From contig NC_072894.1 in the NCBI RefSeq assembly GCF_027943255.1, positions 55,741,601 through 55,805,600 of the forward strand: a DNA stretch of 64,000 nt, read 5' to 3'. Of this stretch, positions 1 through 10,445 are shown one piece after another. Under the pieces are notes generated by a model that was given only the letters and a program-made list of their open reading frames with translations, made no database searches and had not been told where the DNA came from. The position numbers were made by a program, and so were the translations under genes. How positions within the stretch are numbered: position 1 is the stretch's first letter; the number at the start of each line of letters is the position of its first letter. Origin of the DNA: Anastrepha obliqua (Eukaryota > Arthropoda > Insecta > Diptera > Tephritidae).

Positions 1-516
1 GCACTGAGACGGTTGTTGGGTTTACTTTTAAGCTTTAAAAAACGCCCATTGTATTCAAAGCTCTGTAAAATAAAAGAGTAGATAGTCAAGGAGGAAAGAA
101 GAGAAGTAACAGAGAAAAAGAGATAGGATAGAATAGACTCAGAGGCAGATATAGCTAGTCCACTGAGAATTTTCTAGATTCTTTGACAAAATCGCATAGT
201 ATCGCCAAAGTCCGTCTGATCGTGTACGGCATTGCGCACGGAATATTGTAATGGTCTTGAAATACGCTTCAATGGCGAGCGCACGTTGTTCACCCACGCC
301 CACTGCGACATCGTGACTAAATAACCCACACGAATAGCGAAACTAACGCCTCCCTCTCCCCGCTCATACGCTCAGTGATTTAAATTTATGACCTAATTCT
401 GCCACTGAAGACTTTGTATTCTACTTTAAAATAACACCGATATATTTATTTATTGTTCACCGATCCGCAAATTTCAGGGGAAATTCTCCATTCCCACATC
501 ACCACTGTCTAAGACA
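1..516. other. no gene seen
   Basis: Non-coding sequence of mixed composition; no open frame that resembles a protein family. It directly precedes a LINE fragment and may hold eroded 5' parts of that element, but I cannot show this. Confidence 0.4.
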
Positions 517-1755
517 ATGAAAAGCCATAGTCCACCATTCTGGACTAAAAGCATTATCGAGAAGCTGCCCCAGAAAGGCGGTTTGCGCGACTACGGCAAC
601 TGGCGAGGAATGAACTTGCTTAACGTCATCTACAAAGTTCTAGTCACGATCATACAGAGCAGACTCCAATGTATCGAACGCTCCTTAAAGGGCAAACAAG
701 CTAGATTTCTCCCTCACCGAAACTGTGTTGACAAAGCCAACACTTTTCGCATCATAGTTGAACAATTAGTTGAGTGGCGCTCCCCGCTTTACATGCAGTT
801 CGTTGACTTTAAGAACGAATTCGACACAATCAAACAAGACTCAATATGGCTGGAGTTGAGTAGAAAGGAAGTTCCCGCTAAGATAATCCGCCTTTTCAGA
901 GCCCTCTACGAGAACTCCGAACTAGCAGTGCTTCACAACGAAAAAATCTGCGACCCATTCACTACCATCGTAGGTGTAAGACAAGGTTGTTCCCCGTCGC
1001 CCGTTTTCTTCTCCATCGTCCTAGGTGACGCTATGGACCTATTGACTCTGCACAAAAGAGGCCTAGGATGGAGTTTTATCAGTCATATCGAGGACCTGGA
1101 CTTTGCCGACGATATCTGCCTCCTCTCTCACAAACTCACCGACATGTAAGTGAAGGCGGACAGACCAGTCACGCTGTCACGCAGTGTCGGAATGGAGGTC
1201 AACATCCCCAAAACGAAGGCTATGAGAGTCATCCACAATAAAGCTAGACATATAATGGTTGACAGGTGTACAGTGGAATTTGTCGAAAGCTTCTGCTACC
1301 TCGGCTGCACTATCACGGTAGACGGCGGAGTAGATGAAGATAGCAACTGCAGGCGGCGACAAAAGCAAGGGCGACGTTAGGGCAAGTGCATATAGTATGG
1401 GCGATTTCTCGAATCTCCACGCATACTAAACTGCAACCATTCAGTTCATGTGTCAAGTATCGTTGTACGGAAGTGAAACGGCGCGCTGTGGACGAATAAG
1501 GAACCCATCCTATGGCAAATCAAACGCAGAAAGTCCAATCATAATGTCCTGAGAATGATACTGGACTGGAACCTGCAAGGGAACAGAAGTCGCGGCCATT
1601 TAAAGATTACTTGGAGAAGGTCGATGTTCCGCGAGCTGGAAGATGCCGATATCGCAGGACGGTGCAAAAACAACAACCCAGAACCATGTATGATGGAAAA
1701 GTCTTGTCGAGACCCTATGCTTCCGAGCGGAGGGAACAAGTAAATAAATAAAATC
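517..1755 (+). mobile_element. LINE (non-LTR) reverse transcriptase, 3' half, broken
   Basis: The 3' half of a non-LTR retrotransposon ORF2. The first open part (517-1149) has reverse-transcriptase signatures in order: NWRGMNLLNVIYK, VDFKNEFDTI (palm block A), GVRQGCSPSP (block B) and LDFADDICLLS (the catalytic F/Y-A-D-D box). A TAA at 1147-1149 stops it six codons past that box, and the same frame continues to 1380 with EVNIPKTKAM and CYLGCTITVDGG, which are thumb-region motifs. The extreme C-terminus appears in another frame at 1555-1743 (LDWNLQGNRSRG, TWRRSMFRELEDADI, KSCRDPMLPSGGNK), followed by a TAAATAAATAAAA tail. No RNase H follows. The thumb motifs suggest an RTE-like group, but I only name it as a LINE with confidence. 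It is dead: one nonsense codon plus frameshifts. Related 3' ends lie at 20735-21185 and 49230-49420. Confidence 0.85.
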
Positions 1756-2390
1756 TTTATTTATGAAAATTCGAATCTGGAACTTCATTATAGTTTTGTA
1801 TTTGTGATTATGGAAACGTGGGAAGTATCAACTTTCAGCTTTGTTGGCACATGCATATGTAAACGTACTCTTAAGTGCCCTTTCTCTATACAGCCAGTAT
1901 TTTCGCTACCTAAAACTAGGCAGTTGATAGAATTGGAGAAAATGCAATTTACTGCAAGGTATGCAATTATGTAATGTATGCATATTTACATATTTATGTA
2001 GTACATAATTTCGCATATGTCTCAGTGGATAAGTGTGTCAAATGCAATGGGAATAACACGACAACGAATGCTATCAGCCCGGATGTGTTCCCGGTAATAC
2101 GCATTACTGTTATTTATAGTACATAAAGCAATTAAAAATTTATACATAATTATATATATTTACATACTTGCATTTCCGTTATTGTAATTTGAAATTTGTT
2201 GGTACATTTGCTGTATTCCCAATGGCATTACGTACACTGCGCTATCGCAAATATCCGGTATAAATATTAATAAAGGGGATTAACATTTATATGGCATTGA
2301 AACATTTTCGATTTATTTTTCATTAGGTACTTTTCCAAATAATTTTTTTTTGTAATTTGTAATAATAATAATTGCGAGATTGTTTTTGTT
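1756..2390. other. AT-rich spacer, no gene seen
   Basis: AT-rich with short TATGCATA/TACATA simple repeats; nothing coding is visible. Confidence 0.5.
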
Positions 2391-2392
2391 AT

Positions 2393-3180
2393 AACGGGTA
2401 ATTTTTTAGCTATTATCTTTTTAACCAGCTGACGCACGTTTCGTGTTTTGTTTCACTGTCAAACATCTTCAGTTTGGTCTATAATTTAACCATGAATCGT
2501 CTTAAAAACGAAAAACGCTTGCAAATCATTGAATTTTATTATAAAAATGCGTGTTTTGTTAAGAAAGTTTATCGCGCGCTTCTTCCATTTTATGGCCAGT
2601 TTAATCGACCCACTGAAGCGGCTATTCGAGCTATTGTGACTAAATTTAGAACCAAATTTACATTACTGAACATCAAACCAACAACACGCTTAGGTAGAGT
2701 GCGAACTGAAGAAAATATCGCAGCTGTATCGGCCAGTGTTAATGATGACCATCAATTATCGATTCGTCGCCGTTCGCAGCAATTGGGCCTCTGTTACTCA
2801 ACAATGTGGAAAATTTTGCGAAAGGATTTAGGTGTGAAGTCTTTCAAAATACAGCTGGTGCAAGAACCGAAGCCGAACGACCTACCGCAACGCAGAATTT
2901 TTGGTGAATGGGCTCTAGGAAAGTTGGCCGAAGATCCACTTTTTTATCGAAAAATTGTGTTCAGCGACGAAGCTCATTTTTGGATCAATGGGTACGTAAA
3001 TAAGCAGAATTGTTGATTTTGGAGTGAAAATCAGCCAGAAGAATTGGAAGAGCTACCAATGTATCCAGAAAAGGTCACAGTTTGGTGCGGTTTATGTGCT
3101 GGAGGTATCATTGGACCGTACTTCTTCAAAGATACTGCGAATCGTAACATAACTATGAATGGTGATACCATGAAATGATA
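2393..3180 (+). mobile_element. rosa-like mariner, 5' part with broken transposase
   Basis: Begins at an apparent terminal repeat ACGGGTAATTTTTTAGC (2393 on) and reads a transposase from ATG 2492 (an upstream TTG at 2474 is not a credible start). The N-terminal helix-turn-helix part (residues ~1-110, including RLKNEKRLQIIEFYY) is followed by LGVKSFKIQLVQEPKPND and the first catalytic block IVFSDEAHFWINGYVNKQNC. A TGA at 3014-3016 interrupts at the position after QNC, where relatives have Arg (CGA). The same frame then continues through KVTVWCGLCAGGIIGPYFF to 3178, where homology ends before the second and third catalytic Asp. The SDEAHF/NKQNC group is, as I recall, the rosa (DD41D) lineage first described in Ceratitis rosa. 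Non-functional: nonsense codon plus loss of the C-terminal half. Confidence 0.85.
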
Positions 3181-3188
3181 TCCAATTT

Positions 3189-4332
3189 ACATCGGGTGTG
3201 TTTAGCTGCATGCGAACTGTCGATATCGATAACTAAGCTTTGATAGCCGAGAATGGCAAATTGTGTTGGAATTTCTGTTCAGTAAGGTTTCGTAAGTCAT
3301 CATGAACCATTTAAATTGCGGAAATTTATTTGAAAAAAAAAAAAATGAATCTTTTCGCAAAGTGCATAGAGCAATGGCGGTATCATCCATCCTTATTTCT
3401 TTCGAAATGGATAAGGAACCATTTTCATAAAAAATATATAATAATTTTTTTCTAACCTCAAAGCATAGACAACATACTAGGAATCACAGCACACTGACAC
3501 TAGAAGTTGCGGCGACTGTACGACTCTGCAAAGCCATGTTCATGCAAGTTCGTTTTCGTGCGTAGTGCCTCGACTGACAAAAAATTCGATATCTTCAGAA
3601 CGGATTGGATGAACAAAGTTTTTTTTACAGATTATTAAAGGTGAGCATTGTGCGCTTAATGTGACTGTAATATTGTCCATTTAGAGCGTTAAGAACGCAA
3701 AAATAATTGCGATTTTTCATAAAAATTATTGTTAAAATTTATTGTTTCAACAAATACACAGTCTTTGAACGTTAAATCGGTAGAGTAAACATTTTTCGGT
3801 AACCGAAATAAATTTCATCAAATTATCAATTGTAGTTTCTGAGATATTGATTTTACAAGAATATCATGCAAAAAAATTCAATTGTTAATAACATAAACGA
3901 AAATTGAAATAAAAAAAAACTATTCACAGCAATTATTATGTGACAAATTCCCTTTCCAAAAATGCATTTGATTTTAAAATCGGGAATTTGATGGAAAATT
4001 CGGGGCCCACTTGACGTGGTTTGACTCCAAAAGAAGGCGTGGAAAAGAAAGACCTCATCTCTCCGGTTGGAAGAGCCAAGTGCTGCAGGTCCTGTCTTCA
4101 CTATAGATTTCCCACTGGCACCAACGATCGCCGGACAGAAATAGCTTAACTATCGATTTATTGGAATATTCAAGCCGCCATTGACGTCATACCGTTGGAT
4201 TTACTAGAAAAGGTAGTCCATCATTGGACTGATAAAAATGTTGAAAAATGTATTCTATAAAAAATGTATTAATGTGTTTAATTTTTGTATTATCGTTATA
4301 AGTTCCAAAGTTCTTAATAAACACCCGATGTA
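3189..4332. mobile_element. possible non-coding element with short inverted ends
   Basis: ACATCGGGTGTGTTTA starts at 3189 and its near-complement AATAAACACCCGATGT ends at 4332, so about 1.14 kb is bounded by ~14-bp inverted repeats that resemble rosa-type mariner ends. The interior is AT-rich and has no transposase. It abuts the truncated copy that stops at ~3180. It may be a deletion derivative of that family or a chance pairing; a TA duplication is not clear. Confidence 0.35.
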
Positions 4333-4599
4333 GGCATATTAATTTATGTATACACAAAAACACAAAACGCTACTGTTTTCGCTTGGTTTAATTCAATTTG
4401 CACTTCCAAATAACTATGAACCTTATGAGACTCTCCAAAATTTATTTTAATATAAAATAACGAAGCCCCACAATTTTAAAGAGAAAATCAGGAATAAATA
4501 AGAAACGAACTGACCAAACTTTATGTACCCGCGCATATTTTAGGAAACTTTAGTTTCGGCCTGTTGTTAAATTTTGGGAGCAAATGAGCTCATCAACAC

Positions 4600-5095
4600 T
4601 TGTATCATCAGTCGGGCGGACGGAAATTTAGTAATAATATATAAAAACTGTCGGAACCATTGTAGTGTTTTCAAAGCAGAGATAGCCGCAATTTAAGAAG
4701 CAGTGGATTGGTTGTTTGCTTCTATAATTACAGTTATGCACGTAAATATCTACTCCGACAGTTAAGCTGCAATTAGAACCCTCAGCTTGTTGTTTGTGCA
4801 TTCGAAATTAGTCGGGGGAATGCCTGATGTCTCTCTCGACTGCGTCCGAATACTTCGACATTAGGCTCATCCCGGCTCCCGGTCACTGCGCCATCGGGAG
4901 AAACTGCTGGGCTGATGAGCTGGCTAGATAGGCCACCCTGGAAAGACGGGCCTCGCATCAACTCAGCAAACGCTGACCAAACGTACAAAGTCGGGAGATC
5001 CTTCAGACCTCTCGGATAGATAGGGAGCGCTCGAGAGAACTTCTAACGCTAACAAAGCCGCAGCTCTCGAATTTGGTATTGTGGCAACTCCTAAT
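4600..5095 (+). mobile_element. LINE RNase H domain fragment
   Basis: Decayed RNase H domain from the 3' end of a LINE ORF2. SVFKAEIAAI (catalytic Glu segment), then NIYSDS followed by a stop and AAIRTLSLL (catalytic Asp segment), then, in shifted frames, RNCWADELAR (last Asp region) can be read in order. Several stops and frameshifts separate them. The same type of domain recurs at 40380-40980 on the minus strand, which shares the ADELAR and S-T-A-S-E-F/Y-F-D-I stretch. Confidence 0.7.
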
Positions 5096-5950
5096 AATTG
5101 CTATTTTCTCTTTCTCTTTGTGAACGTCAGCTGTTCGTTTTTACTTCCGGTCGGTTGATTCGGCCACATTTTCTGCCCTTGCTGTCTTCACGTGTTAAGG
5201 TGAGAAGAACGAAATTCCGCAAGCGCTCCTGCTGTGTATTAAAATATGTTCATTGAGTTCGTGTACAATATAATAAATTAATAAAAACGTGTATGTATCC
5301 TTACTGGATATTTTTCGTTAGGTGTCCATGCGATGAGACTTGGGATTGCTTCAAGTCCATTCTGCAGAAGCCGTCTGGAGGATGGGTTGGAATTTTCTCA
5401 GCATCTTCTTCTCAGATGCCCAAATTTAGGCATTGGTGATAACTGTTTTATAGTGAATTAAGTGAGAGGAGAGGTAGCGGCCATCGGCCACAAGCGGCAT
5501 ATGGAAATTTTGCTTGTTAAAATAAATATGTTTAAGGTGTTGGCGATGATATTGAAATGTTAAATACAACATTACGATACTCGAAACCTTAAGGCACTTT
5601 AAGCTCGGAAAGCAAAGCTGCTATTTGGCTAACTTTCATGCATTGCAGTACATTTATTTTCTTCTTTGCCAGTTGTTGAAGCAAAGCAAGCGTACTTTGG
5701 ATCAGCACTTTTTTAATACTCCTTGAAATGCAATTTATATCAACTCTAAGCTTATGGGCCGAATGGATAAACTCTTCAAGTTGAAGTCTGTGAAAAGCCA
5801 ATTTATTGCGCACAGCAAAGAGTTGATTGCTACGGGTTATTCAACGTGCCATAGCTGGATATTTATGTCACCTCTAAATGATGGAGAATTGATGTTGAAC
5901 GGCCACCGCTGAAGTCAGTAGTTACTTTAGTAGGCAGTGGTTATTAAAAT
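5096..5950. other. no recognised gene
   Basis: Holds a 74-codon minus-strand open frame at 5589-5813 (leucine- and lysine-rich, QLEEFIHSAHKLRVD...) that I do not recognise and do not call a gene. The remainder shows no coding signal. Confidence 0.35.
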
Positions 5951-5954
5951 TCAC

Positions 5955-7045
5955 TTACTAGGCTAGGTTATACTGGCTGGCCGAAGCAACCCGGGGCCAT
6001 TTTGGTCCATAGCGATCAGATCAGAGTCCTATTTTAGCGGAAATATGCATCACTCAAGATGCGCGTACTGCACGTGCATTTTCGGAGTAGTTCAAGCTTC
6101 AGTTCAGAGATAGATTCTAGACTTTCAAAGCTGAGAACGCCCAAGTAGCCCAGTTTTCGAGAAGCTTCAGGGTTTCTTCTATAGCCAGTTAAACTTCCTG
6201 TAAACATCGTGAAGAGTTAGATGCAGCTTGTAAGCATGCGATACAACTAGGCAGTGCCCTGTTAGTATACCCACTAAAATTCTGCAGTTCCTTCTATCGA
6301 ACCATATAACTGATTCGTATACTTGTCATAATATGCGATCCTGGTAACTTTGCAATTGGTTAAGCTACGTCATCTACCTTCTGCCTTTCTTAGCATGCGT
6401 TCTTCAAGTTCTTTTTGAATTGTGCGCAGGCGTTTAAGTACCTGAATTATTTGATCCCAATATATACCAGCGCCAACCCCCGCTTCCATTTTTGATCCAC
6501 CAGCAAATACATTGATGGTGTTACTTCTCGGAATCAAGCGTTTGCGCCATCCACCGCCTTCGATAACGGTCTTTAGTGGTTTTTCAAAACTCTTAACTGG
6601 ACCAATATCTGAATTGCCCGTGGCATTACCAGTAATAGGAAGGGTTCCAGAGGTAAGCTGTTCGGTTGTTTGTAGCCTCACAGCTGAGATTGCAACCTGA
6701 TTTTCTGCATAGAGATCAATCGGTGTTAGGTTGAGGATAGTCTCGAGAGTTGCCGTTTCATAGCTCCCGTAATGCAAAGCACAAAGTCCATGAATTTTTA
6801 ACCGCCTTCTACCACACCAATATGCCACATAGTAAGATGGGTGATTGCAGAGTAGCACCAGTGCATGAGAGCTCCCACGTGCTTTCAAGAATCCCTTTAC
6901 ATGCGTATAAAGCATTCGTGGCCTTCTTCACCCTCTGCTCAACGTTGTCTACTATTACTCCAAGGTATTTGGTGCAGTATTTCAGCGATAGAGAGACGCC
7001 GTCGAGCGAGGGTCACTTCCTAAGTTTATGGTATAAGTTAATTAT
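5955..7045 (-). mobile_element. LINE fragment: RT end, RNase H start and 3' end
   Basis: Reading the minus strand from 7045, the end of a reverse transcriptase is seen (KYLGVIVDNVEQRVKKATNA, 6900-6975). It is followed in shifted frame by the 181-codon open stretch 6370-6915, which contains LTPIDLYAENQVAISAVRLQ (connection region) and INVFAGGSKMEAGVGAG, the start of an RNase H domain. The usual T-D-G-S-K there reads A-G-G-S-K, so the first catalytic Asp is gone. The rest decays, and the 3' end is probably the TATAACCTAGCCTAG string (reverse of 5951-5972), typical of the ...CTAACCTA ends of several LINE copies here. Dead copy. Confidence 0.75.
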
Positions 7046-7560
7046 CGTGATTTTCTAGCCAAATGCGAGTTTTATAAGATTTAAAATTAAAGCAAACGCC
7101 TCGTTAAACGAAACGGAAATAAAACTGGGAATGTAAAACCAAATTCAGGAGGATATAATGTACACATCCACATATGCACACACTTATATATACAAATGAA
7201 CATAAATAATAACCGTACAATGCAAATAGTGAAAGAGGAGAGATAAAAATGAAATCTAGAAAAAAGTCTCTTCGTATATTCAAGTAAAAACAGGGCAACA
7301 TTATTTAGTAGCAGATTTAAAAAAAGGCTTATAAAATATGCAAAGCCATGAATGTCAGCAAAAAGAAGTGGTTTTACCACAGTAGCTGGCCAAAACCCAA
7401 GACATGTATAGTCAGAAATTGAAAAGAATTCGTGTGACAAAAATGCACATAAAATACAAGTAGCTGAAAAAAGTGAAATACACACATACATATGTAGGTA
7501 TGCAGATTTTCATTGTGTCAAGCAATGCATTTTTTTATTAGGAAAAAGTGTAGGCACAAA
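7046..7560. other. spacer, no gene seen
   Basis: AT-rich with catatgcacacac/acatacatatg simple-sequence patches. A 134-codon minus-strand open frame (7087-7491) is Phe/Leu/Cys-rich, low in complexity and unlike any family I know; not called. Confidence 0.4.
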
Positions 7561-7563
7561 AAT

Positions 7564-7855
7564 ACGAGGTATGGCTATTAAATAAAGAGACTGACGCTGA
7601 AAAATCTTTTACTTTGATTTCATACATATTTACTAATAATCAACTTCAATTTGCACGCATTCCATATCCTTATAAAGCTCCAAATGAATCTTGGAACCAG
7701 AGCTGGAAGTCTTTTTCTCCCCACCCCTTACAACGCGTCGTATTTTTTTGCTTATTCTTTCATGGAGTTTGGAAAAACCGTGAAGATGCCAGTACCTTGA
7801 ACGTAAAGTACCCAGTGAAATTACAAAAAAAGCCATGAAAATGGAAAAAAGTAAT
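7564..7855 (-). mobile_element. possible mariner 3' end remnant
   Basis: TACGAGGTATGGCTATTAAA at 7564 resembles a mariner terminus (compare TACGAGGGCGG at 50900). Just inside it on the minus strand the end of an open frame reads ELYKDMECVQIEVDY, reminiscent of the last residues of some mariner transposases. Only about 280 bp remain and no catalytic motif is present, so the call is tentative. Confidence 0.35.
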
Positions 7856-7879
7856 ACTTTCTATTTGAATTTAATTAGT

Positions 7880-8138
7880 ACGGGATTACTATCTGGGAGT
7901 AAGTAGGTTCGAATATCCGTGCATGAAACAGCAAAATGGTAGAAAAAGTTTTTTTTTTAATGACAAACTTCCGAGTGTATTTCTGACATGAAAAAGCTCC
8001 TCATAAAAAACTATTTGCCGTTCAGAGTCGGCTTAAAACTGTAAGTCCCGTCATTTGTGACGCCACAAATTGGTGAACAAGCTCGGTCAAACACATGACA
8101 GAAGTGTACATGCCAACTATGTATTTATTTTTTAAAGC
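7880..8138 (+). repeat. tRNA-derived SINE, degraded copy
   Basis: Matches the SINE at 19975-20301 in order: a box-B-like GGTTCGAATATC, CTTCCGAGTGTATTTCTGAC, ATGAAAAAGCTCCTCATAAA, GAGTCGGCTTAAAACTGTA, then AAGCTCGGTCAAACAC and AACAGAAG-type sequence before a TATTTATTTTT tail. Box A is eroded. No duplication identified. Confidence 0.8.
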
Positions 8139-9185
8139 GACTCAGGTGTGAATAATTTTCAACAAAATTATATTTCAAACACATTTTTCAGTATCGATTT
8201 TAATTGTCACCGTGTGTTTTATTTATGCTTTCTATCGACTGAAAAACATATCTACCGAAACTATGTACCATTTATCAGACGAACACTGTGATTGCTTGAT
8301 GATATTTATTGAGTTCCTAGCTAAAACCTAGTTTCCATTAATTGCTTGGTGAGACGGCACTGCTTTTCGAGGAGTTGGGTCTCTCACTTGCCAAATAAGT
8401 CACAAGAAAGTATTATTCCTTTTTTTTATTTTTAAATAGGATCAATGATCATATGATCAACTCCTGTATAGTTCAATTAAATACAGGAACTAACATTAGT
8501 ATTTAACAGCTCACTTTAGTACCGAAAATTAGTCACCCCTAAAAAATTCTATAAGTGTCTAAAAATTCATTTACCAAAATAAGGTATGTCAAACTAGGAA
8601 GATGCTTTAGAATCTTCAGTTAAATTTCAGTTAACATCCCTACCTGCTGCTCTGCACAGAGTTTGAATAATATTATTCACTGCACTTACATTATTGTAAA
8701 CAAATATTGCAGTTGTTGCTAGTCAAGCCACGTAGTCTACCTCTCGTACACTAACACAACTAAACCACACCAGCATTTCTATTATTCTTATTACAAACGT
8801 TACTGCCGTTGCCCGTGCATTACAGCTATCCAACACCTGTATTGTTGTTTTTACACATTTCCTTTTGTTTCTAAATATGGCAGCGCGTAGTTGGTCGCTT
8901 TGGTTTGCGAATGAATGGGACTACCATTGCCACTATTACCACGGTTGGCAAACATCTGGCGGATGCTTTTGCCACGTAGTAAGATTTCGTTGAGCTATTG
9001 CACACAAATTGCTTATCGTGTTGTTGTTTTTTGTTGGCGCTGTCCTTCCTCGCCATTAGCGACATGCATATGAATATGCAAAACTTTTTAGAGACATTTG
9101 TACTTTTTCATATTTGTTTTTGTCGGAAAGTTTTTCTTTTACATAAAGTTTGTTTGTATGTATTTATAATTTTTTTTTAGCCGTA
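8139..9185. other. spacer, no gene seen
   Basis: No recognisable gene or element. Short open frames on both strands at 8870-9180 overlap one another and lack any family signature. Confidence 0.4.
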
Positions 9186-9383
9186 TTTATACCCGCGCTC
9201 ATTTTTGCACTAGGGTATTATAATTTTGTTCACATAGGGACGGTGTGTAACAACATAAAGGAATCGAGATAATTGTAGACAAATGTATAGAAAAATGATA
9301 AGAATGAAAAGAGGACCCGATTTAACTAAGTCTGTCCGCCCATTTGTCTGCCCGTGTAAACGATTGGCTTGAGCGAAAATTAA
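9186..9383 (+). repeat. dispersed hairpin repeat (ATACCC...GGGTAT)
   Basis: ATACCC (9189-9194) pairs with GGGTAT (9213-9218) in a short hairpin, followed by TATAATTTTGTTCACATA, GTGTGTAACAACATAAAGGA and a GTCTGTCCGCCC/GTCTGCCCG stretch. This layout resembles a highly repeated dipteran motif known to me from Drosophila (ATACCC..GGGTATTATAATTTTGGTCA...). A more decayed copy is at 42790-42990. The mariner at 9386 begins immediately downstream. Confidence 0.6.
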
Positions 9384-9571
9384 TATTTTAGGTTGGGGAA
9401 AAAGAAAGTCCTGGGTGATGCTATGACTGCTAATATAAAATGTCCGATATCGATTGTTTCTGTGATTTTATCGAAATTATCGACATTTACTTTCACATCC
9501 AAAAAAATATAAAGCTCTACACAGAACTACTAACAGGATATTGTAAACTTATATAGTTTTGAGGCTTAGAA

Positions 9572-10445
9572 ATGGAATACCCAGGAGGCAAAAATCAACA
9601 TTTTCACACCTGCTCTTCTTTGCTTTTCATCGAGGTCAAAAAGCTGTCGAAGTAGTCCGGGACATTTGCGACGTGTATGGAAATGTGTCATAGAGGAATC
9701 TACAGCAGGGAAATGGATTACAAAGTTCAAAAAAGGCGACTTTGATTTCGATGACACGTCTCGCAGCGGAAAGCCTTCTGAATCCGATGAAGAATGTCTC
9801 AAATCACATTTGAAGGAGAACAATCGTGAACCAGTCGTGAAATGGCGAAAAAAATTACTTGCGATCATAAAACAATTCTCAATCACCTTCATTCAATGGG
9901 ATTTATTGGGAGTGTCTCATGAGCTCCACGAAAAAAACAAAGAAAGTGGCCTTCAAATTGCTTCTCAGCATCTCGCTCGTCATCGAGAAACACGCGGTCA
10001 TGAACAGCGCTTTTTGTACCGAATCGTCACAGGAGATGAGAATCAAAGAAAGGAGTGGGTGGCTCCAAGAGTCAAGTCGGATCTTCACTCAAAGAAGATC
10101 ATGATACGTGTTTGGTGGGACTGGGAGGGTATGGTGCACTGGGAAATGCTCGAAAAGAATGTCGTTATCAATAAGAAGCTCTACATTGCCCAGCTGCACC
10201 GCGTGAAAGAGGATTTTGGACTGAAAAGACCTGATCGACATGGTCAAATCATACTCCTTCACAACAACACTAGGCAACAAGTTGTCAAAGTCACACTCGA
10301 AGAGCTCGAATGGGAGATCCTTCAGCATCCTCCAGCTTCCGCCGTATTTTCCGGACTTTGCACAAACAGATTACCATCTTTTCCGCTCCCTGTCAAACCA
10401 TATGAAAGGCGTTATCTCCGACAACGAAGAGCAACACCGAATATA
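9572..10445 (+). pseudogene. mariner transposase (host of nested insert), broken
   Basis: An ATG at 9572 begins a frame that stops after 28 codons; the main open stretch is 9666-10445 plus overlap. Visible in order: GKWITKFKKGDFDFDDTSRS (end of the helix-turn-helix region), SHELHEKNKESGLQIASQHL, FLYRIVTGDEN (first catalytic Asp), VWWDWEGMVHWEML, then GQIILLHNNTRQQ, where the second catalytic Asp of HDN is replaced by Asn (codon 10263-10265). The third block PPYFPDFAQTDYHLF is intact but in another frame (10240-10446). About eight residues are missing directly after GDEN. It ends at NEEQHRI, where the other element is inserted. Inactive by frameshift, substitution and interruption. Confidence 0.85.

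Noticed and set aside
5096..5215. Pyrimidine-rich stretch and GTTAAGGTGAGAAG resembling a promoter/5' exon with splice donor
   Set aside because: No open frame or initiator context supports a transcript; a single donor-like string is expected by chance.
5589..5813. 74-codon minus-strand open frame with helical composition
   Set aside because: Not recognised, no splice or start context that supports a gene, isolated among transposon remnants.
7087..7491. 134-codon minus-strand open frame, hydrophobic and Cys/Phe-rich
   Set aside because: Low-complexity AT-rich composition, overlaps simple repeats, no family motif; more likely a chance frame.
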